A DNA stretch of 64,000 nt, taken from assembly GCA_944472155.2 (NCBI GenBank), contig OX235279.1, positions 55,153,564 through 55,217,563 on the forward strand, written 5' to 3'. Under the pieces are notes generated by a model, which did no database searches, was not told the DNA's origin, and worked only from the letters and a program-made list of their open reading frames with translations. The stretch is from Trichobilharzia szidati. Taxonomy: Eukaryota > Platyhelminthes > Trematoda > Strigeidida > Schistosomatidae. The position numbers and the translations under genes were made by a program. Of this stretch, positions 12,412 to 25,100 are shown one piece after another (positions within the stretch are counted from its first letter, which is position 1; every line of letters begins with the position of its first letter).

Positions 12412-14028
12412 ATGACTTTAAGACGACATGCACTTAATCAGCTTGAATCAATACAGTCTGACATCACACAACTGGAATTAAATATATCAAAACGGAATTA
12501 TGCACTTCTCGACCTTCCAGAGGATATGAGACTACAATTTATGGAATATGTCGATGAAATCGCCGAATCAAATTCCTCGAAAAAACGAACACAACTTGTG
12601 AAAGGCTTAGAAAGCCGAACTCCCGAATGTAGATTTCCTGCTAATCCCGAAAGGTACGTGCATAACTTTTCTAGCGTGACTCTTGACAAACTACAACTTG
12701 AAGCGTTATCTCTAGGACCTAAGTTTTGCGATTTTCGTACGGAGATTAGTCAGATTGACACCGATGTACAGTTCGAGAACTTCTATATACAAACAGGGGA
12801 CTTGGTCGCCTCCTCTGATGAGGACCTAGAAAGATTCAAATCAATCCTGGTAGACTGTTGCTATCAGTATAGACAGAAGGACAAGAATAAGCCCCATAGT
12901 ATACTCACAAAAGCACATCGAGAAGCTGTTAAAAAACTAAGACGAAATGAAAGCATAGTTATTACGAGACCGGATAAGGGACCGGGGATAGTCATTATGG
13001 ATAGGCAGGACTACATCAACAAGATGAACTCCATACTAGCTGACGGCAGCAAGTTTCAGAAGCCGAAAGCAATGAAAGATCATACGGAGAAAGTAGAGAA
13101 AGAAATAACAAACTTATTGAAGGATTTGAAGAGTAAGGGGTATATATCACCAAAGATTTTCGAAAACATAAAACCCACAGGCAGCACCATCTCACGCATG
13201 TATGGTCTACCGAAAGTGCGTAAATCAGGAGTACTCCTACGCCCCATACTAGACATGTCTCATTCACCCTATCACGAGACAGCGAAGTGGCTGGTACAGC
13301 TACTTCAACCCTTGCATGACGAATTAGTAAAGCATAGCGTCAAGGATACCTTTCAATTTATTGATAAGATCAAAAACTTGAACACAGCTGGCAAATACAT
13401 GGCATCACTTGATGTCTCATCTCTATTCACTAATGTGCCTCTAGTGGAAACCATCGACTATATCTGCGAACAGATTATAGAAAAGAAATTGTGCACTGAT
13501 ATTCCGATTAGTAATCTGAAACAACTACTTGCTAAATGTACAGCAAATGTTCAGTTCTTGTTTAATAATGAAATATACAGACAGATTGATGGAGTAGCCA
13601 TGGGATCCCCGCTGGGACCTATTTTCGCGAATATATTTCTAGCAAAACTAGAAAATAGTCCGTTGAAAGAGGAAATAGCAAATATGGAAATGTATTGTCG
13701 TTACATGGATGACACTTTTGTAGTGTACCATGAAGGGTTAAGTAGTGATTTGATTCTGAGCAACTTCAGTAATGCTCACCCAGCGGTCCATTTCACCTAC
13801 GAAGGAGAATGCAACGACTCTCTACACTTCCTCGACGTCCTACTAACGAGAAGAGAGGATGGTTCCGTCAAAAGAACCATATTTAGAAAGCTAGAGACCA
13901 AAGCTCAGTATACACACTTCCTTAGCTTTGTGCCGATGAAATACAAACGTAATCTGATCACATGCTTAGCATTGTTCCGAAGACTGTGTAGAGAAAGAAC
14001 TCCAGGTCATCCGAGATATTCTAAGTGA
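12412..14028 (+). pseudogene. PLE2 reverse transcriptase (N-terminal region and RT domain)
   Basis: A 538-codon frame. It has the PLE-specific N-terminal block with the DKG motif (RPDKGPGIVIMDRQDY, about residues 187-202). The RT domain follows with YGLPKVRK, motif A (SLDVSSLFTNVP), motif B (DGVAMGSPLGPIF), motif C (RYMDDTFVVY) and FLDVLLTRR. All catalytic aspartates are present. A frameshift near 13990 breaks the frame before the thumb/linker, and the last residues before the stop at 14028 are out of frame. The protein would otherwise be about 730 residues, a normal PLE size. The start at 12412 is the first ATG of the open frame and lies 62 bases after the left inverted repeat. Confidence 0.92.
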
Positions 14029-14035
14029 GAACGGA

Positions 14036-14598
14036 TATCCAGAGAAGTTCATTAAAGCAATCATAGGTTACAATAGCCGTAAACATGAACTGACAACGGT
14101 GGAGAAAAAGCCTCTGTTTTTACGTCTCCAATTCAAGGGAGATACTCCTGCGGAGATTCTATCGCAACGTTTAACCAGGGCGATCAAGAAAACTTTCTAC
14201 TCTGCACGTCTGTGTCTATCCTTCAGTAGCCGTCCAATGTTCACAAAGCAACTCAAAGATGTCTTACCTAATCTTAGCTCTTCTTCATGCATATACCATT
14301 TCAACTATTCCTGTGGTTCAAGTTATATAGGGCGCACCATTAGGCAGGTTCGTCTACGGGTTCGAGAACATTTACCAGCTTGGTTCAGCAGGGGGAAATT
14401 AAGTGCATAAAAAGCTCGATCCTGTCACACTTGGTTGATACTGGACATCATATCGATGTCAATTCAGCTTTCAGGGTTATATACCGAATTCCAAAGTCGT
14501 TATCACGTACAGTTCGCTTACGTCTTCTACACATAGCTGAAGCTGTTGCAATAAGATCGACTAAACCGGAACTTTGTATCCAAAAAGAACACGTCTAG
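14036..14598 (+). pseudogene. PLE2 linker and GIY-YIG endonuclease
   Basis: Continuation of the PLE2 protein in two frames (up to about 14395, then 14396-14598). The first holds the linker and the endonuclease signature CIYHFNYSCGSSYIGRT with REHLPAWFSRG. The second holds the rest of the domain and ends PELCIQKEHV, parallel to the end of the other PLE. A second frameshift near 14395 separates them. With two frameshifts the copy is inactive as it stands, although its termini look complete. Confidence 0.9.
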
Positions 14599-14699
14599 AC
14601 GCTGTTCCTACCGTGGCCAAACTTGGATTGATGATTCTTCTTCTCACCAAGAGTGCTCCTTCCCCTTAACCCTCTTGGCTTTTTTTTTTCCTTTGCTTA

Positions 14700-14753
14700 T
14701 TATTACAATTATTACTATTATTATTATTATTAATATTATTATTATTATTCGTC
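14700..14753. repeat. ATT-rich simple repeat in PLE2 3' region
   Basis: Imperfect ATT/TTA tract in the 3' untranslated part of PLE2. The sequence between 14600 and the right inverted repeat is otherwise non-coding. Confidence 0.7.
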
Positions 14754-15166
14754 ATAATTTATGCCCTTCATGCAAACATTCTCTCAATACTATCGAATTA
14801 TTTTTGTCGTTTATACTATCCGGACTTATTATTAGTGATATTATCTCATTTCTCAATATATGCCTCCACCTGTTTCATTTCACATATTCGTTATCTCATT
14901 ATGAACCTCCAATTGCAGTCTTACTATCTCCTGTTTAACACAGACCACTTTGTACTAGCCACTCACCTGACACCTTTTATAACCTTGACTGAACTGACTT
15001 GTCAATTTTCCTACCCCACACTCTACAAATCTATTATGATTAATCAACATTGTCTCCCGTTTTGCAATATTTTGTAATCGAATTCAGCCTAGCACGTTTG
15101 TCACACAAATACGACTATTTATTTTGACATCCCATAACTAATCTGTTATTCTACGTTAAAAATGTA

Positions 15167-15265
15167 TCTGCCGCAAAACTGGCCTTTATTGTAACGACAA
15201 CAAATATTATATTTTATAATTGTAAGAACCTGAAGAGAAATTATTGAAAAGAATATTCTTCGTTC
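15167..15265 (-). repeat. PLE2 terminal inverted repeat, right arm
   Basis: Inverse complement of 12251-12349. Its outer end abuts the 13-bp direct repeat at 15266-15278 without extra bases, in contrast to the 47-bp extension on the left. Confidence 0.88.
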
Positions 15266-15278
15266 GGATTCAATTAAG
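15266..15278 (+). repeat. Target-site duplication of PLE2, right
   Basis: Second copy of the 13-mer at 12191-12203. Confidence 0.75.
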
Positions 15279-16697
15279 TTTATTTGGTTTAGAATACCCA
15301 ATTTAATCGATTCTGGCTTCCGAAGTACGCGTTACGCGGGACGTTCAAGCTTAACGCTATTAAATTAAAACGAGGTGTTTTACAAGCTTCCTTATTTTCA
15401 CTCAGTGAGTTCCCGAATTATTATAGTGTAATAAGTATGCGGATAACCATAATTTGTTCTGAAGAAATCTGCCCTATATCCTGATGCACTGATGACTATA
15501 AACTATGGCAGCCCAAAACGATCGTCGCTAGAGGTAGTTTCGAAAGTACCTCTAGAGACCAATCAGATTCGCAAAATGTAGAAGTGTGCAATTCGAAATA
15601 GACGCCTATAAACAAGTAATGCAATGTTAAAAATTGGTTACATAGGATGATATTCTTGTATATGTTCGAAGAAAACCTCCTAGTTTCTCACAGAAGTCCT
15701 CATAGTTAAGTTAAACCAATTTCTGTTAACAAATCTGCCAAGGCCATCAATTCGTTCATTAGGTAGTTTCGTTTGGGGCTGCTATAGTTATCAGTTATTT
15801 TAATGAATAACTTATGTTCTTCCCAATTTTTATAACATGGTTACTGATTGTTGTTTATCTCCATATGTTTCGTAACTGAATACTTTGTACATTAGTAGTC
15901 GCCGGTCTGACCTACTTAAAGTTAGTATGTAAAGTGTAGTATTACCAAATGAAAAAGATTATCTCACTTCAGTTGATAATGTGATTTCAATTTTCATCGC
16001 TTGTACACGGGGTTTTACTGACTACACAATTCATTTGTTGAGTTGTAGATATTCTGAAATCTTAATATATTAATCATAATTTTGAGGTAAGCAAAAATGT
16101 TTCTAGAACCACAATTTCCGGAGTTTTCATAAACTTGCAAAGGGAGATGAGGACATTGGAAATCCTACCACACTAATGCTTTCGTTTTTATTCCGAAATC
16201 TAAAATTAGAAGCCATTCACAGATGTATTGCTAACACGCTTTTTCCACTCAGTAGTTTGCTGTCGCTGGATATATGGAGGTTCATTCTAACTGAACTTGG
16301 TAAATTAGCTTGAACACTCGACTTTCAATCTATAGATCCCGCTGTGCTTTCTTTGCCTGAGTAACTGGGTATCAACATCAACTCATAATAGTTATATGGC
16401 TCACGACCTGGCAAACCTTGCTTTAGTCTTCAAAAATAGTGCTACTTCGTCGATTAACCTGTAGTAAGAAGTTGACATGGTGGGACGTAGTAGTAGTAGT
16501 AACATTTTCGAAATTAAAGTTGTACTTGGATTAAATCTGAAGCTTATTTTGTTTACGCCTTATTCACACCTCATTGTTGAAGATTCTGATTTTCCTTATA
16601 ATTTCAAACTATAGGAAGATAAAGTGACCAAATATTTGATGGATTTAGACAACCAATAGTCCGCTTAAATTTGGCCTCTTAATTGCTGTTTTGAGTA
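15279..16697. other. Upstream region of VPS52 partial copy
   Basis: No transposon or open frame recognised. It lies immediately upstream of the first VPS52 coding exon I can place, so promoter, 5' UTR and possibly a further 5' coding exon should be here. Vertebrate VPS52 has several tens more N-terminal residues. I could not identify such an exon with a good splice junction. Confidence 0.45.
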
Positions 16698-19633
16698 ATG
16701 GATGTTGATGGTGAGTTATTTTCTTGGTAGCTCAATGTAACTTCAGTCACTTTTCCGGAGTCATTGAAAACAGAAATAGAGGAAATCGCTCTAAAATCGG
16801 TATGTCAATAAATCTTTATGTTCCAAAATTCTAGGGTATTGATGTACGGGATTATGCCGCCCAAGTGGAGTCGGAGTTGTCGAAGATAGAGGAATCGCTC
16901 GTAAAAACATGTAGATATTATTTGATTCAAATATTCAAATACCAATAGATATAACAGTCAGTCCTGAAGTGGCTAGTTTGCATAATCAGATTTCCGCTTG
17001 TGATTCTATCCTGGAGGTATGACGATGTTGTGTATATTCCTATAATAATTAAGAGAATTGAGGGTATATTAACGAGTTTTCATGAAGATCTGGGTGCAAT
17101 CAGTACAGAAATTCAAGATTTACAGAGCAAATCATTGGTAATGAATACTAGGCTGCAAAACAGACAGGTACAATTTTAGTTTTATTTTCGTCTCACTGTA
17201 CTGTACTTAAACACGTTGGATCATGAATAACTTTGTAGTTAGGACTTGCAACTGTAGTATACAGTATTTCTGGAGTGAGAAATTCAGTCTTTCTGATTCA
17301 ATAAGGTTGATATAGACTTATAGTTACATTGAAGTGATGGTCTAATTCGCCTTAAAATTGGCTGCAGTAATTATTGGGGATACTGATATTAATCCGAACT
17401 AGTTCTTTCAAAATGTGAAAGTCGTGTATGTTGAAGTTTTGTATTTAACTAAGGTGTTAGATATTTGTTGCTCATTGGATATTTAGAAAATGCTTCTGAA
17501 ATAAGTAATAAGGTTACAATCTCTCCTTGTTTCGTCTCACCATTTGATGCAAACAATTTATATACACATATACTGAGTGATATTTGGGTATCCTGTATGC
17601 TGTTGCCTAACTGACAGCTGGTTAAAAAGAATGTTTCTGTAGTTTCTCTCATCCCAAAATGTTGGTTGAATAGCGGTTAGACTAAAAACTGCTACCACCC
17701 TAAGGTAAGCAATGAACATTATTGGGAGTCTGAAGTCAAAGCTGTACTGCTTGCAAATAGGAATGTTGCAGCTGTGACGGATTATTTTCATCAATCCAGT
17801 GTGAAGCAGTTGTCTCTCTGGCTCTGTGGCCAATCAAAACAACTGCTTTTTATGTCAGGTACTCCAAGAAGAAATCGCTTTGGATATAACACCTACCCAT
17901 ATTTTTCCATTAGAGCACACAATGCTTTAGTTCATCGCCCGCTTTTTTCTTGCTTACTTCCGAATACTAGTAGTCTTCATACAATATCTCAATCTATTGT
18001 TAACTTCTTTATTATTTTCAGCTACTTATACTAGAGAAACAGCATCCCTGTTCACAATATCAACTTCGAAATGAACCTTTAAATTCCCAAACTTAAGGTG
18101 AAGAAAACACCAAGTTTTACTGAACAAAATTGAAATCTTAGGTTTCGAATGTTTGCTTTACTTATAGGACATATATAACAGATCAAAATGTGCTTATTAA
18201 CATCGCATTCGCCCATCCAGTGATGAATATACAAGATTCGTCCTTCATGCGTCAGTAGCTTTTTTGGCTAATTCTCATGGTGTGGTGACAGCACATAGCT
18301 GAAGAGTAGAAAACTTAGTGCCTGACTGTCCTAGTAAACAGCTATTTGTGTAATATCCGGCTGATCTGTTCCGTAATAATGACAGTGAATGTCGTCTGTT
18401 CCTTTTATCAATCTCCGCTTATACACCATTGGTTGTAGTCCAAACGAATTGAAGGATGAGTTTTATCATAAGTTGTCCATTTTGAAGCAAAAAGCCAAAC
18501 ACTGAAGTATAACCGTGTTAATAGGTGGTTTGAATGCCAAGGTAGGGAAAGCATTGAGAGAAGCATATTTAGGTATCTGTAGCATTCTAAACCGACGAGT
18601 GGGTTAAGGTGATTTTCTTGCAGTTTTATTGAGAGAACTATATACTCCTGGACAGCACTAACTCTAAACATAGGGATAAACATATTCAAGTCAAAATCAA
18701 GACAACGATCGGCACAAACATGCACTTTTGTAATACGTTATCTATGAACGAGACTGGTAGAAGACTGTTACGCTTCCTAAGATATCTGCATGGGTGATGA
18801 TCATGTGTTAGCCTGTGCACGTGTATTCATGCGTTCTGATGGTTGTGGCAAGCCTGCACGTGTTGAATTTTACGACAAAAATGTGACTTCTGTATTTAAG
18901 GAAGAATTAACTACACACATTAATTTGTGCAATATTCATTGGGAAGCTTGGCAATATATTCAGTTTTCTGTAGGAATGGTAGTGAAGATAGTGGATAACT
19001 CTCCGTAAAAAATTAGGAAATGCCAACACCTTCATGTAACCGTATCCCAACTAAAACTGGTCGGTTCAGAACAGCACATTGAGCGAAAGATGCTCAAATG
19101 CAGGTTGATTGAAGATCGTTGCGACTACCTCAAAGGGTTGGATAAAAAACCCCAAGAAACGGGAAAGGTATCAACAATGTATGACCCTGATCAACTATGT
19201 AGACTTATTAAATAAACGTGTCAAGAAAAAGCCATGGTAAATGAGTCTTTTAGAACGATGGAAATTTAATAACTTCGGAAAATAAAGCAGAAGCTAGGAA
19301 CAGACACCGTGTGTAAGCTGAAGTTCTCTGCATCAACAACTGTATTTTGAAGTTCCCAAACTTTTATGTTTCTGAATTTTTTGTACGTGTGCAATGCTTT
19401 GTGTAGTTGTAATTCCTTGCTTATCGATCACTGACTTTTGACTTTTTGGCCTTCACAACTGGATATCACCACACCGGGTGTGATCCAGATAGTTGATCAA
19501 GTGTTTTATTGTGTTCACATGACAAAAAACCGTGGTTAAGATTTGTAAACTATTATTTTATTTTTATGTAGGCTGTTCGTAGTAATTTGAGTCAGTTTCT
19601 TTCTGACATGGCCATACCTGAAGAGCTTATTCG
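16698..19633 (+). CDS. VPS52: VPS52 partial copy, exons 1-6 (GARP/EARP tethering subunit)
   Basis: VPS52 is the core coiled-coil subunit of GARP (with VPS51, 53, 54) and EARP (with VPS50), which tether endosome-derived vesicles at the trans-Golgi network and recycling endosomes. Exons inferred from homology, splice sites and phase: 16698-16710, 16747-16799, 16835-16910, 16949-17016, 17054-17167, 19572-19633. The first four introns are only 35-38 nt, each GT...AG. Diagnostic blocks are GIDVRDYAAQVESELSKIEE, ASLHNQISACDSILE, AISTEIQDLQ, MNTRLQNRQ and the exon 6 block [13 protein letters not shown]. The ATG at 16698 follows an in-frame stop and gives MDVDVTFPESL; an upstream exon is possible. 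The copy stops after exon 6: the duplicated segment ends at 20149 and no exon 7 is found on this strand. Exon 6 is identical in the minus-strand copy at 62535-62596. It could be a truncated duplicate, or the true 5' end misplaced by assembly. Confidence 0.9.
18420..19010 (+). pseudogene. RTE-type endonuclease remnant in VPS52 intron 5
   Basis: Frame-broken APE-type endonuclease domain of a non-LTR retrotransposon. Visible pieces are NELKDEFYHKLSILKQ, LIGGLNAKVGKA (the family's GDFNA motif, here GGLNA) and, after frameshifts, DDHVLACARVFMR (usual SDH motif, here DDH). The open frame 18790-19008 is the end of this domain, not a host gene. The remnant is present in both B copies and so predates the duplication. 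Confidence 0.75.
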
Positions 19634-19889
19634 GTAAGCGTCCTTTTCTGTATTTGGGATACAATCCATATTCAATTATTATTTGGTAGGAGTTTCTAAA
19701 TAACCTCACCTAGTTTCGATCTCAAGCCCGAGTAAAGAGGGAGGACTGCGCGTGGGGTTAGTGACCTTACCCCACAGAACCACTCAAAAAATATATTAAA
19801 AATACAAGAAATTCTAACAACAAACTTATTCTTCGCTAGAGTTGGAGAGGCGAAATGATGTGGGTTGGGCCAGCCGATATGTCTTCCCT

Positions 19890-20149
19890 CGATGAAAGCA
19901 AGAATAAAAATGTGGACTCGGAATGTGCGTGTAATGCACGAGACTGGGAAGGCTGCCCAGGTATCCAAAGAAATGTGAGGATATGATATAGAAGTGCTGG
20001 GAATTTGTGGGAGCAGATGGATTGGATGTAGACTGTCGAAATTGTCAACTGGTGGGTCAGTAATCTACTGTGGTCACTCAGACGACAACCACGAGCACAC
20101 TGAGGCAGTAAGTGGTTGTCATGGTGTCACCAGTGGCAGCCAAAACCCT
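19890..20149 (+). pseudogene. RTE-type 5' endonuclease fragment at B breakpoint
   Basis: Start of a non-LTR endonuclease domain with [31 protein letters not shown] and [19 protein letters not shown]. It has an in-frame stop after SKEM. Similarity to the right copy ends at 20149; there the element continues (62018 down to 60560) and here it does not. The duplication breakpoint therefore lies inside the retroelement. Confidence 0.8.
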
Positions 20150-21682
20150 TACGTTACGTTTCAAATAGGTGCTCAGATAATGATGCACTTTTGGTTTTTC
20201 CGCTTGCGCATTGTTTAATTTTCTGATGGTTGTTTTCGACTGGCAAACTGTCTGAAGGTTAGTTAAACCCATTAGATGTTTTAGACGTCTAACAATGTAC
20301 CCCTATATCTTCACTAGTTAACTGTCCAACTGTTAATACATCTTTTTTCATCTTATTCCACCTTTCCAAACTTTTTATAGTATATTGATATAATTCATTT
20401 TCTATTCCTGATGGACTTTTATACTTTAGGCCGATAAGAAATTCAGTATTCTTTTCCGTTTTTGTTACCTGAATCCTAGCATAGTTTGCATTTAAGGCGT
20501 CTACTATCTGGAATCTGCTAGAAATGTAATACGTAGCGTAAGTATTTGTATACTATTCAGTAGTCATTTTAATTTTATGTCAAGTCGCCCGAAAATGAAT
20601 GAATCCCTTGAGATAGCCAGTGGGTTGCTTTTTGTCTGAATAGAGAGGAAAACGGTAGTTCGTGTATTCCAGTTAAAGAAGATATTCACTGTACTTTCAA
20701 TTGAATAGTTTTGGTTTCGTAAGATTAGAGAATAGGTAAGAGTACTTCTCGATTAATCGAACAAACAGCTTGTAAGGGAAATGTTTGAAGAAACTGAGTG
20801 TTGATAGTGTGTCGCCGATGACAGCTGAACTATCGACCAAAAATGACAGAAGCATTTTGGATAAAAATATGGTCTTCTATGGCTTTGTGTACACTTTACT
20901 CAATGTAATAAAAGATTTAAGTACAAAAGAAACACCATAACAATGGGAAATTTCTCATCAGACGAACAGTCTTCACTTATCAAACAAAGTGCCTACCGAA
21001 ACAATTTGAGATCGAATAGTCTTTTTCTTACGGCGTATATCAAGATACTATACCGTTGGTAAGTATCAACACAAATATCAGATGAGTGGAAAGAGGCATT
21101 CTTAATCGTATTTCCAAGCATGTTCCAAAAACTTATAATTACAGAATATACAAAAATTCTGATAAAACTGCTCATCAGTTGTCACTGCATAAATTTGTTT
21201 TCAGAAAAGATTAAATTTTATCGACAGAAATCACTGCGCAACAATTTTTAGCCAGATATCATTATGAATTCGAGAACTTTTTACAGTTTAGTTGGAAGGT
21301 TCACCAAGCTGATATATATATATATATATGAACTTATTCAACTTTATATTAGTATTAACTTAGTAAATGCAGTTTGCCTCTGCTTAGAACCTTTATTCCC
21401 CGACCAACTGTTGAGCATTCCTAATTTATACAAAGAATCCACAAATTACGTTTGAACAATATCGTATTCGGATGAATGAATAATTTACGATGATTATTGT
21501 CCAGGAAATTCATTGGGCAATATAGTAATTTTGAACCAGTTTAAAAGTATGAACTAGTTAACCTTGTGAAGCAGTAAAGCAGAGAGAAATGGCTATTTAA
21601 CTAAACTATTTCATGTTTGGTCAGGAGGAAAATTAGAAAGTCGGCAGATAGATGATTTGACATAAAAATAAATTACTGATAT
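20150..21682. other. Non-coding, no gene recognised
   Basis: Unique AT-rich sequence after the B breakpoint. No VPS52 exon 7, transposon domain or RNA gene recognised. Confidence 0.45.
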
Positions 21683-21815
21683 AAGTATAAAACTTGGGCA
21701 CTGTGGTAGAGCATAACTCCATTATAGATAAGATTTTATTTTGATAAATTAGTTAATATTCCTGTACAACACTGTGTGATTTATCAAAATAAAATCTTAT
21801 CTATAATGGAGTTTT
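21683..21815 (+). repeat. Short inverted-repeat element I1
   Basis: Two perfect 34-bp arms (21715-21748 and 21780-21813) around a 31-bp loop, preceded by a conserved block containing actgtggtagagcataac. Related copies lie at 29826-30125, 45030-45127 (inverted) and 47853-48005. It has no coding capacity. It may be a fold-back or MITE-like element, or the terminal part of a PLE, since a PLE scrap lies 220 bp away. Confidence 0.8.
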
Positions 21816-22032
21816 GATCGAATCTTGTATTTGATTTTGAAGGATTTTTCGAATGGCTCTGAATGTCCTGAGTTGACTAGATTTTCTGTCACCGAACTAT
21901 ATACACATTTTCGTTATTCTATTACTAGCCAGGCTGGATAGTGTTCACAAGACTAAAAGATTGACAAAAGAATAAAATTAAGATTAAAACGATGTTTCAT
22001 TACAGCGTAGTTCGTTTTATTGTACAGCTTAA

Positions 22033-22176
22033 TAAGCCAATCTAAACTGGATAAGTACCCTGCACATGTTACATTAAATTGTGTTTATGAGTTTACATGC
22101 ACTTGTAGTAGCAGGTACATCGGAAGGACAGAAAAAAGGACTTCTACACGGCTTTTCGAGCATATGTTCATCATGT
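22033..22176 (+). pseudogene. Penelope-like GIY-YIG endonuclease fragment
   Basis: One frame reads CVYEFTCTCSSRYIGRTEKR followed by TSTRLFEHMF, the same endonuclease signature as in the two larger PLE copies. About 48 codons remain, without an RT domain. It is diverged from both other copies and so represents an older or different family. Confidence 0.82.
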
Positions 22177-25100
22177 GAAATAAATACTCTCTTCTATGAC
22201 CAAATTCTACTGTAACAGGATTTCGTGAGAGAAGAGCTATGAAGATATACATTAAAATATATTAGCGATCACCGAAGTTATGAACTGATAGTCTGATTTT
22301 CTGTAGTATGTTATGAATCAATGATGAGAAACTGTTATCAACATGCATTCAAAATATTTACAGAGATGCAGATCTATTAATTCCTTATCATAAGAATTTC
22401 AAGGATTTTCAGAATCGCTTAATAATTTATTCTTTCTCTTTTTATAATTGTTCCTTTCGGTGCCCTATTTTTTTTGGTTTTTTTAAATGCTGTCTTGACA
22501 TTCAATAATTTAAACTCGTATTTGTGTAGATGATTCTAATCCAACATATCCGTCAACCATTTGATATTCATCTGTACCATTGTAGAAAAGGGTTGATCTT
22601 TGATCTACATCTCTTTCTTTTGCCGGTTTCATGTAGTACATCGTCGTTTCATTCATCCATGAATTAGTTTATTCATTCTTTCTGTAAGTGAAGAGCATCA
22701 ACAATTCCTGTTTATTTTCAATGTAGATGATTGTATCAATTCACTCTTATACATACTTTTGATTACTAAGAGAACAGAAAGTTCTACGATTTAAAGAGAA
22801 ATTATTCTCGTAGTCATAATGTGGTGGTGTGATACAAACAATGTATTTCAGCGGAATATTTTTTTCACATATTCCCATAGTTCAATACTGCATTAGCAAC
22901 AGAATACTATATATATTTGAAGATGTCGTTTAATGTAGACCAAAATCACTCGCTCACTGATTGGTTAAAGAATATATATATATGGCGGTTTGATCAATGA
23001 GAAATATACCTTGTCTTCCGTGTCTTGTCTTCTGCCCTTACGATAAATCTCTTACTGTTAATCTTTATTTTCATTTACATGATAAATTGATGATATTTAT
23101 TAATAATTTTTATTTTCCGTATCAAATCTCTGTTGCATGATTGAAAGCCTGCTTTATTTCTACCATAAAATATCTAATATTACATATGTTTCGCCTTTAG
23201 GGGTTTGAAATGGTTCTGTTGAGAAGTGAGAAATTACGTTTTTATGTTCATTTTAAACGATTACTTAAAAGATAAGCACGAATTGCAAGGAAAGTGTGAA
23301 GAAGACATATATTTTTGCTTCAGAATTTCCCACCTCATAGATGATTTTCTGTGTCAGGGTTTGCAATACATACTGTTCACCAAGTGCAGGGGTTAGTAAC
23401 AGGATAAAATAAGAAATCTTCACAATTTCAGAGGGAAAATATTGAATAAAAATTCCAAAGCATTGTTAGTATTTTGTTCAAATAGCTTTCTGATCTACCC
23501 ACAAAGATTTCACTATTATTTCGAGGAAAATATTAAAAGTGAATGACCTTTTAGAAAGTCTTTACACATGGTCGACCCAGCAGCCTGTTTTATTGACCTT
23601 ACATCTGAATGATTATATGTGCAAGTTGACAGTTTTACAAAACGCAAGAGATTCTTTTTTCATCTTGCTGTTTACGTTAATAAAGCGCTCTTTATGAACT
23701 ATGTACAGCAAACATATTTTGCTTTCTTGTTTATTTATCTGTATTTAACAATCACGTGCTCTACAACATATTAGAGTAATAAGTAGCAGACAATTATATG
23801 CTCTTAATATACAGTCTTTTTTCCTCCCAGGAGAGATTTAAATGATTTTGAGTAGCTGCTCACAATTATGAGGTTTTTAAAATAGATTGCATTCAACCTA
23901 AAGACGTGATTTCTAACTTACTCATTCGAAAGACGCTAATAAATTCTTAGAAGAAATAGTCTCATAGTAACATAAATCTGTCCATTCGATGACTGGCTCT
24001 GAGTGATTGTCGTCGTTTCTTGTTGTACTTGTTACAACAGACAAAACTAGTTGAAGTTTATGGTTTCAGTAATAATTAATTTAAAATTTCATTTTAAAGG
24101 AAGCATGTATTTCCTCACTATTATTGATGTGATTAACTGATTATTCCAAACAAAACAAAACCTAAACCAGACAGAGTTTCCTGAAATCTGATTCATAAAA
24201 TCAAAACAATAAATTTATATTTAAAACTGTTTTCCTTTTAAACAACGTCTTATTGTACTTTAAAATTTGATTCTAGTGGTTTTAAGTGAAATGAATTTTG
24301 AACAAAAACAACAACAACAGGTTTTCATGCTCATACACCAATTATTTGAATAATAGTCTTTTTTAAGAAAAAGAGGCAAAGGAAATACAAAAAAGTGTGC
24401 TAAATTAGATTAATAGTAGACAGTTACACATGATCAGATTAATCACTCATTTTAAACATACAACTTACCTTGGTGAAATTCTTGAAATATGGTAAGTAAA
24501 TGATTAGGATTCGGCTTATATCTCATGTTTACAGCTGAAACTGTTTCGTTTAATATTTTCCAGATTTTCTAAGCATAATTCAGTAAGTAAAGTTACAGGC
24601 GAAGAATACATCTTATCTCTGTTTGCTTGTAAAGACCGTTTGTAAAAAACCATGAATTTCGGAATATTGATCTAATCTAACAAATATTTTAATGTGAAAC
24701 TAATATTTTCATTTCCATTGATAAATGTAAAAATATAATAAATCAGTACTGTTGTGATAATGTTATACCCCATCGTTTTTGTCCCTGTATTTATTTAATG
24801 AGATAATGATTAGGTATTCATTGAATTGACTTATTTCTGTCTTTGAATTTAGGTACTTATATCAATAGTTTACTAGATTCAGTCTACAAATGCCGGTCAC
24901 TAGCTTGGGAGAAGACGTTAGACCTATATTTTATGGCGTTGAATGTTTAGTTTAAATCCAGTTGCTAACTTAATTACACTGTTTAGTACGTCACAAATTT
25001 TTTAATATAGACGTAAAACTGCCGCGTATTATCACTTTGGAGAGTTTTAAGCCTACTCAGGAAATATTTATGCATGGCATCGTCTCACAAACGTACTACA

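Larger units (their letters stand above)
12204..15265 (+). mobile_element. Near-complete Penelope-like element with terminal inverted repeats (PLE2)
   Basis: A complete insertion of about 3.06 kb, flanked by a 13-bp direct repeat. It has a 47-bp left extension, then a 99-bp arm (12251-12349) repeated in inverse orientation at the right end (15167-15265) with only two or three mismatches. Between the arms is one RT-GIY-YIG coding region (12412-14598). Inverted or rearranged terminal repeats and a short extension at one end are known for Penelope-like elements. The protein shares motif order with the PLE at 8736-10246 but is clearly diverged, so this is another family or subfamily. Confidence 0.9.
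18159..20149 (+). repeat. Inverted duplication B, left copy
   Basis: At least 1.99 kb is repeated in reverse orientation at 62019-64000. The right copy runs off the window, so the true extent may be larger and include VPS52 exons 1-5. The segment contains part of VPS52 intron 5, exon 6, part of intron 6 and two non-LTR remnants. Observed differences include a 9-base difference near 18836. Identity ends at 20149 inside an RTE endonuclease remnant. Confidence 0.9.

Noticed and set aside
18790..19008. 72-codon open frame present in both B copies as a possible host gene
   Set aside because: It matches the end of a non-LTR endonuclease domain (DDHVLACARV block) lying in a VPS52 intron.
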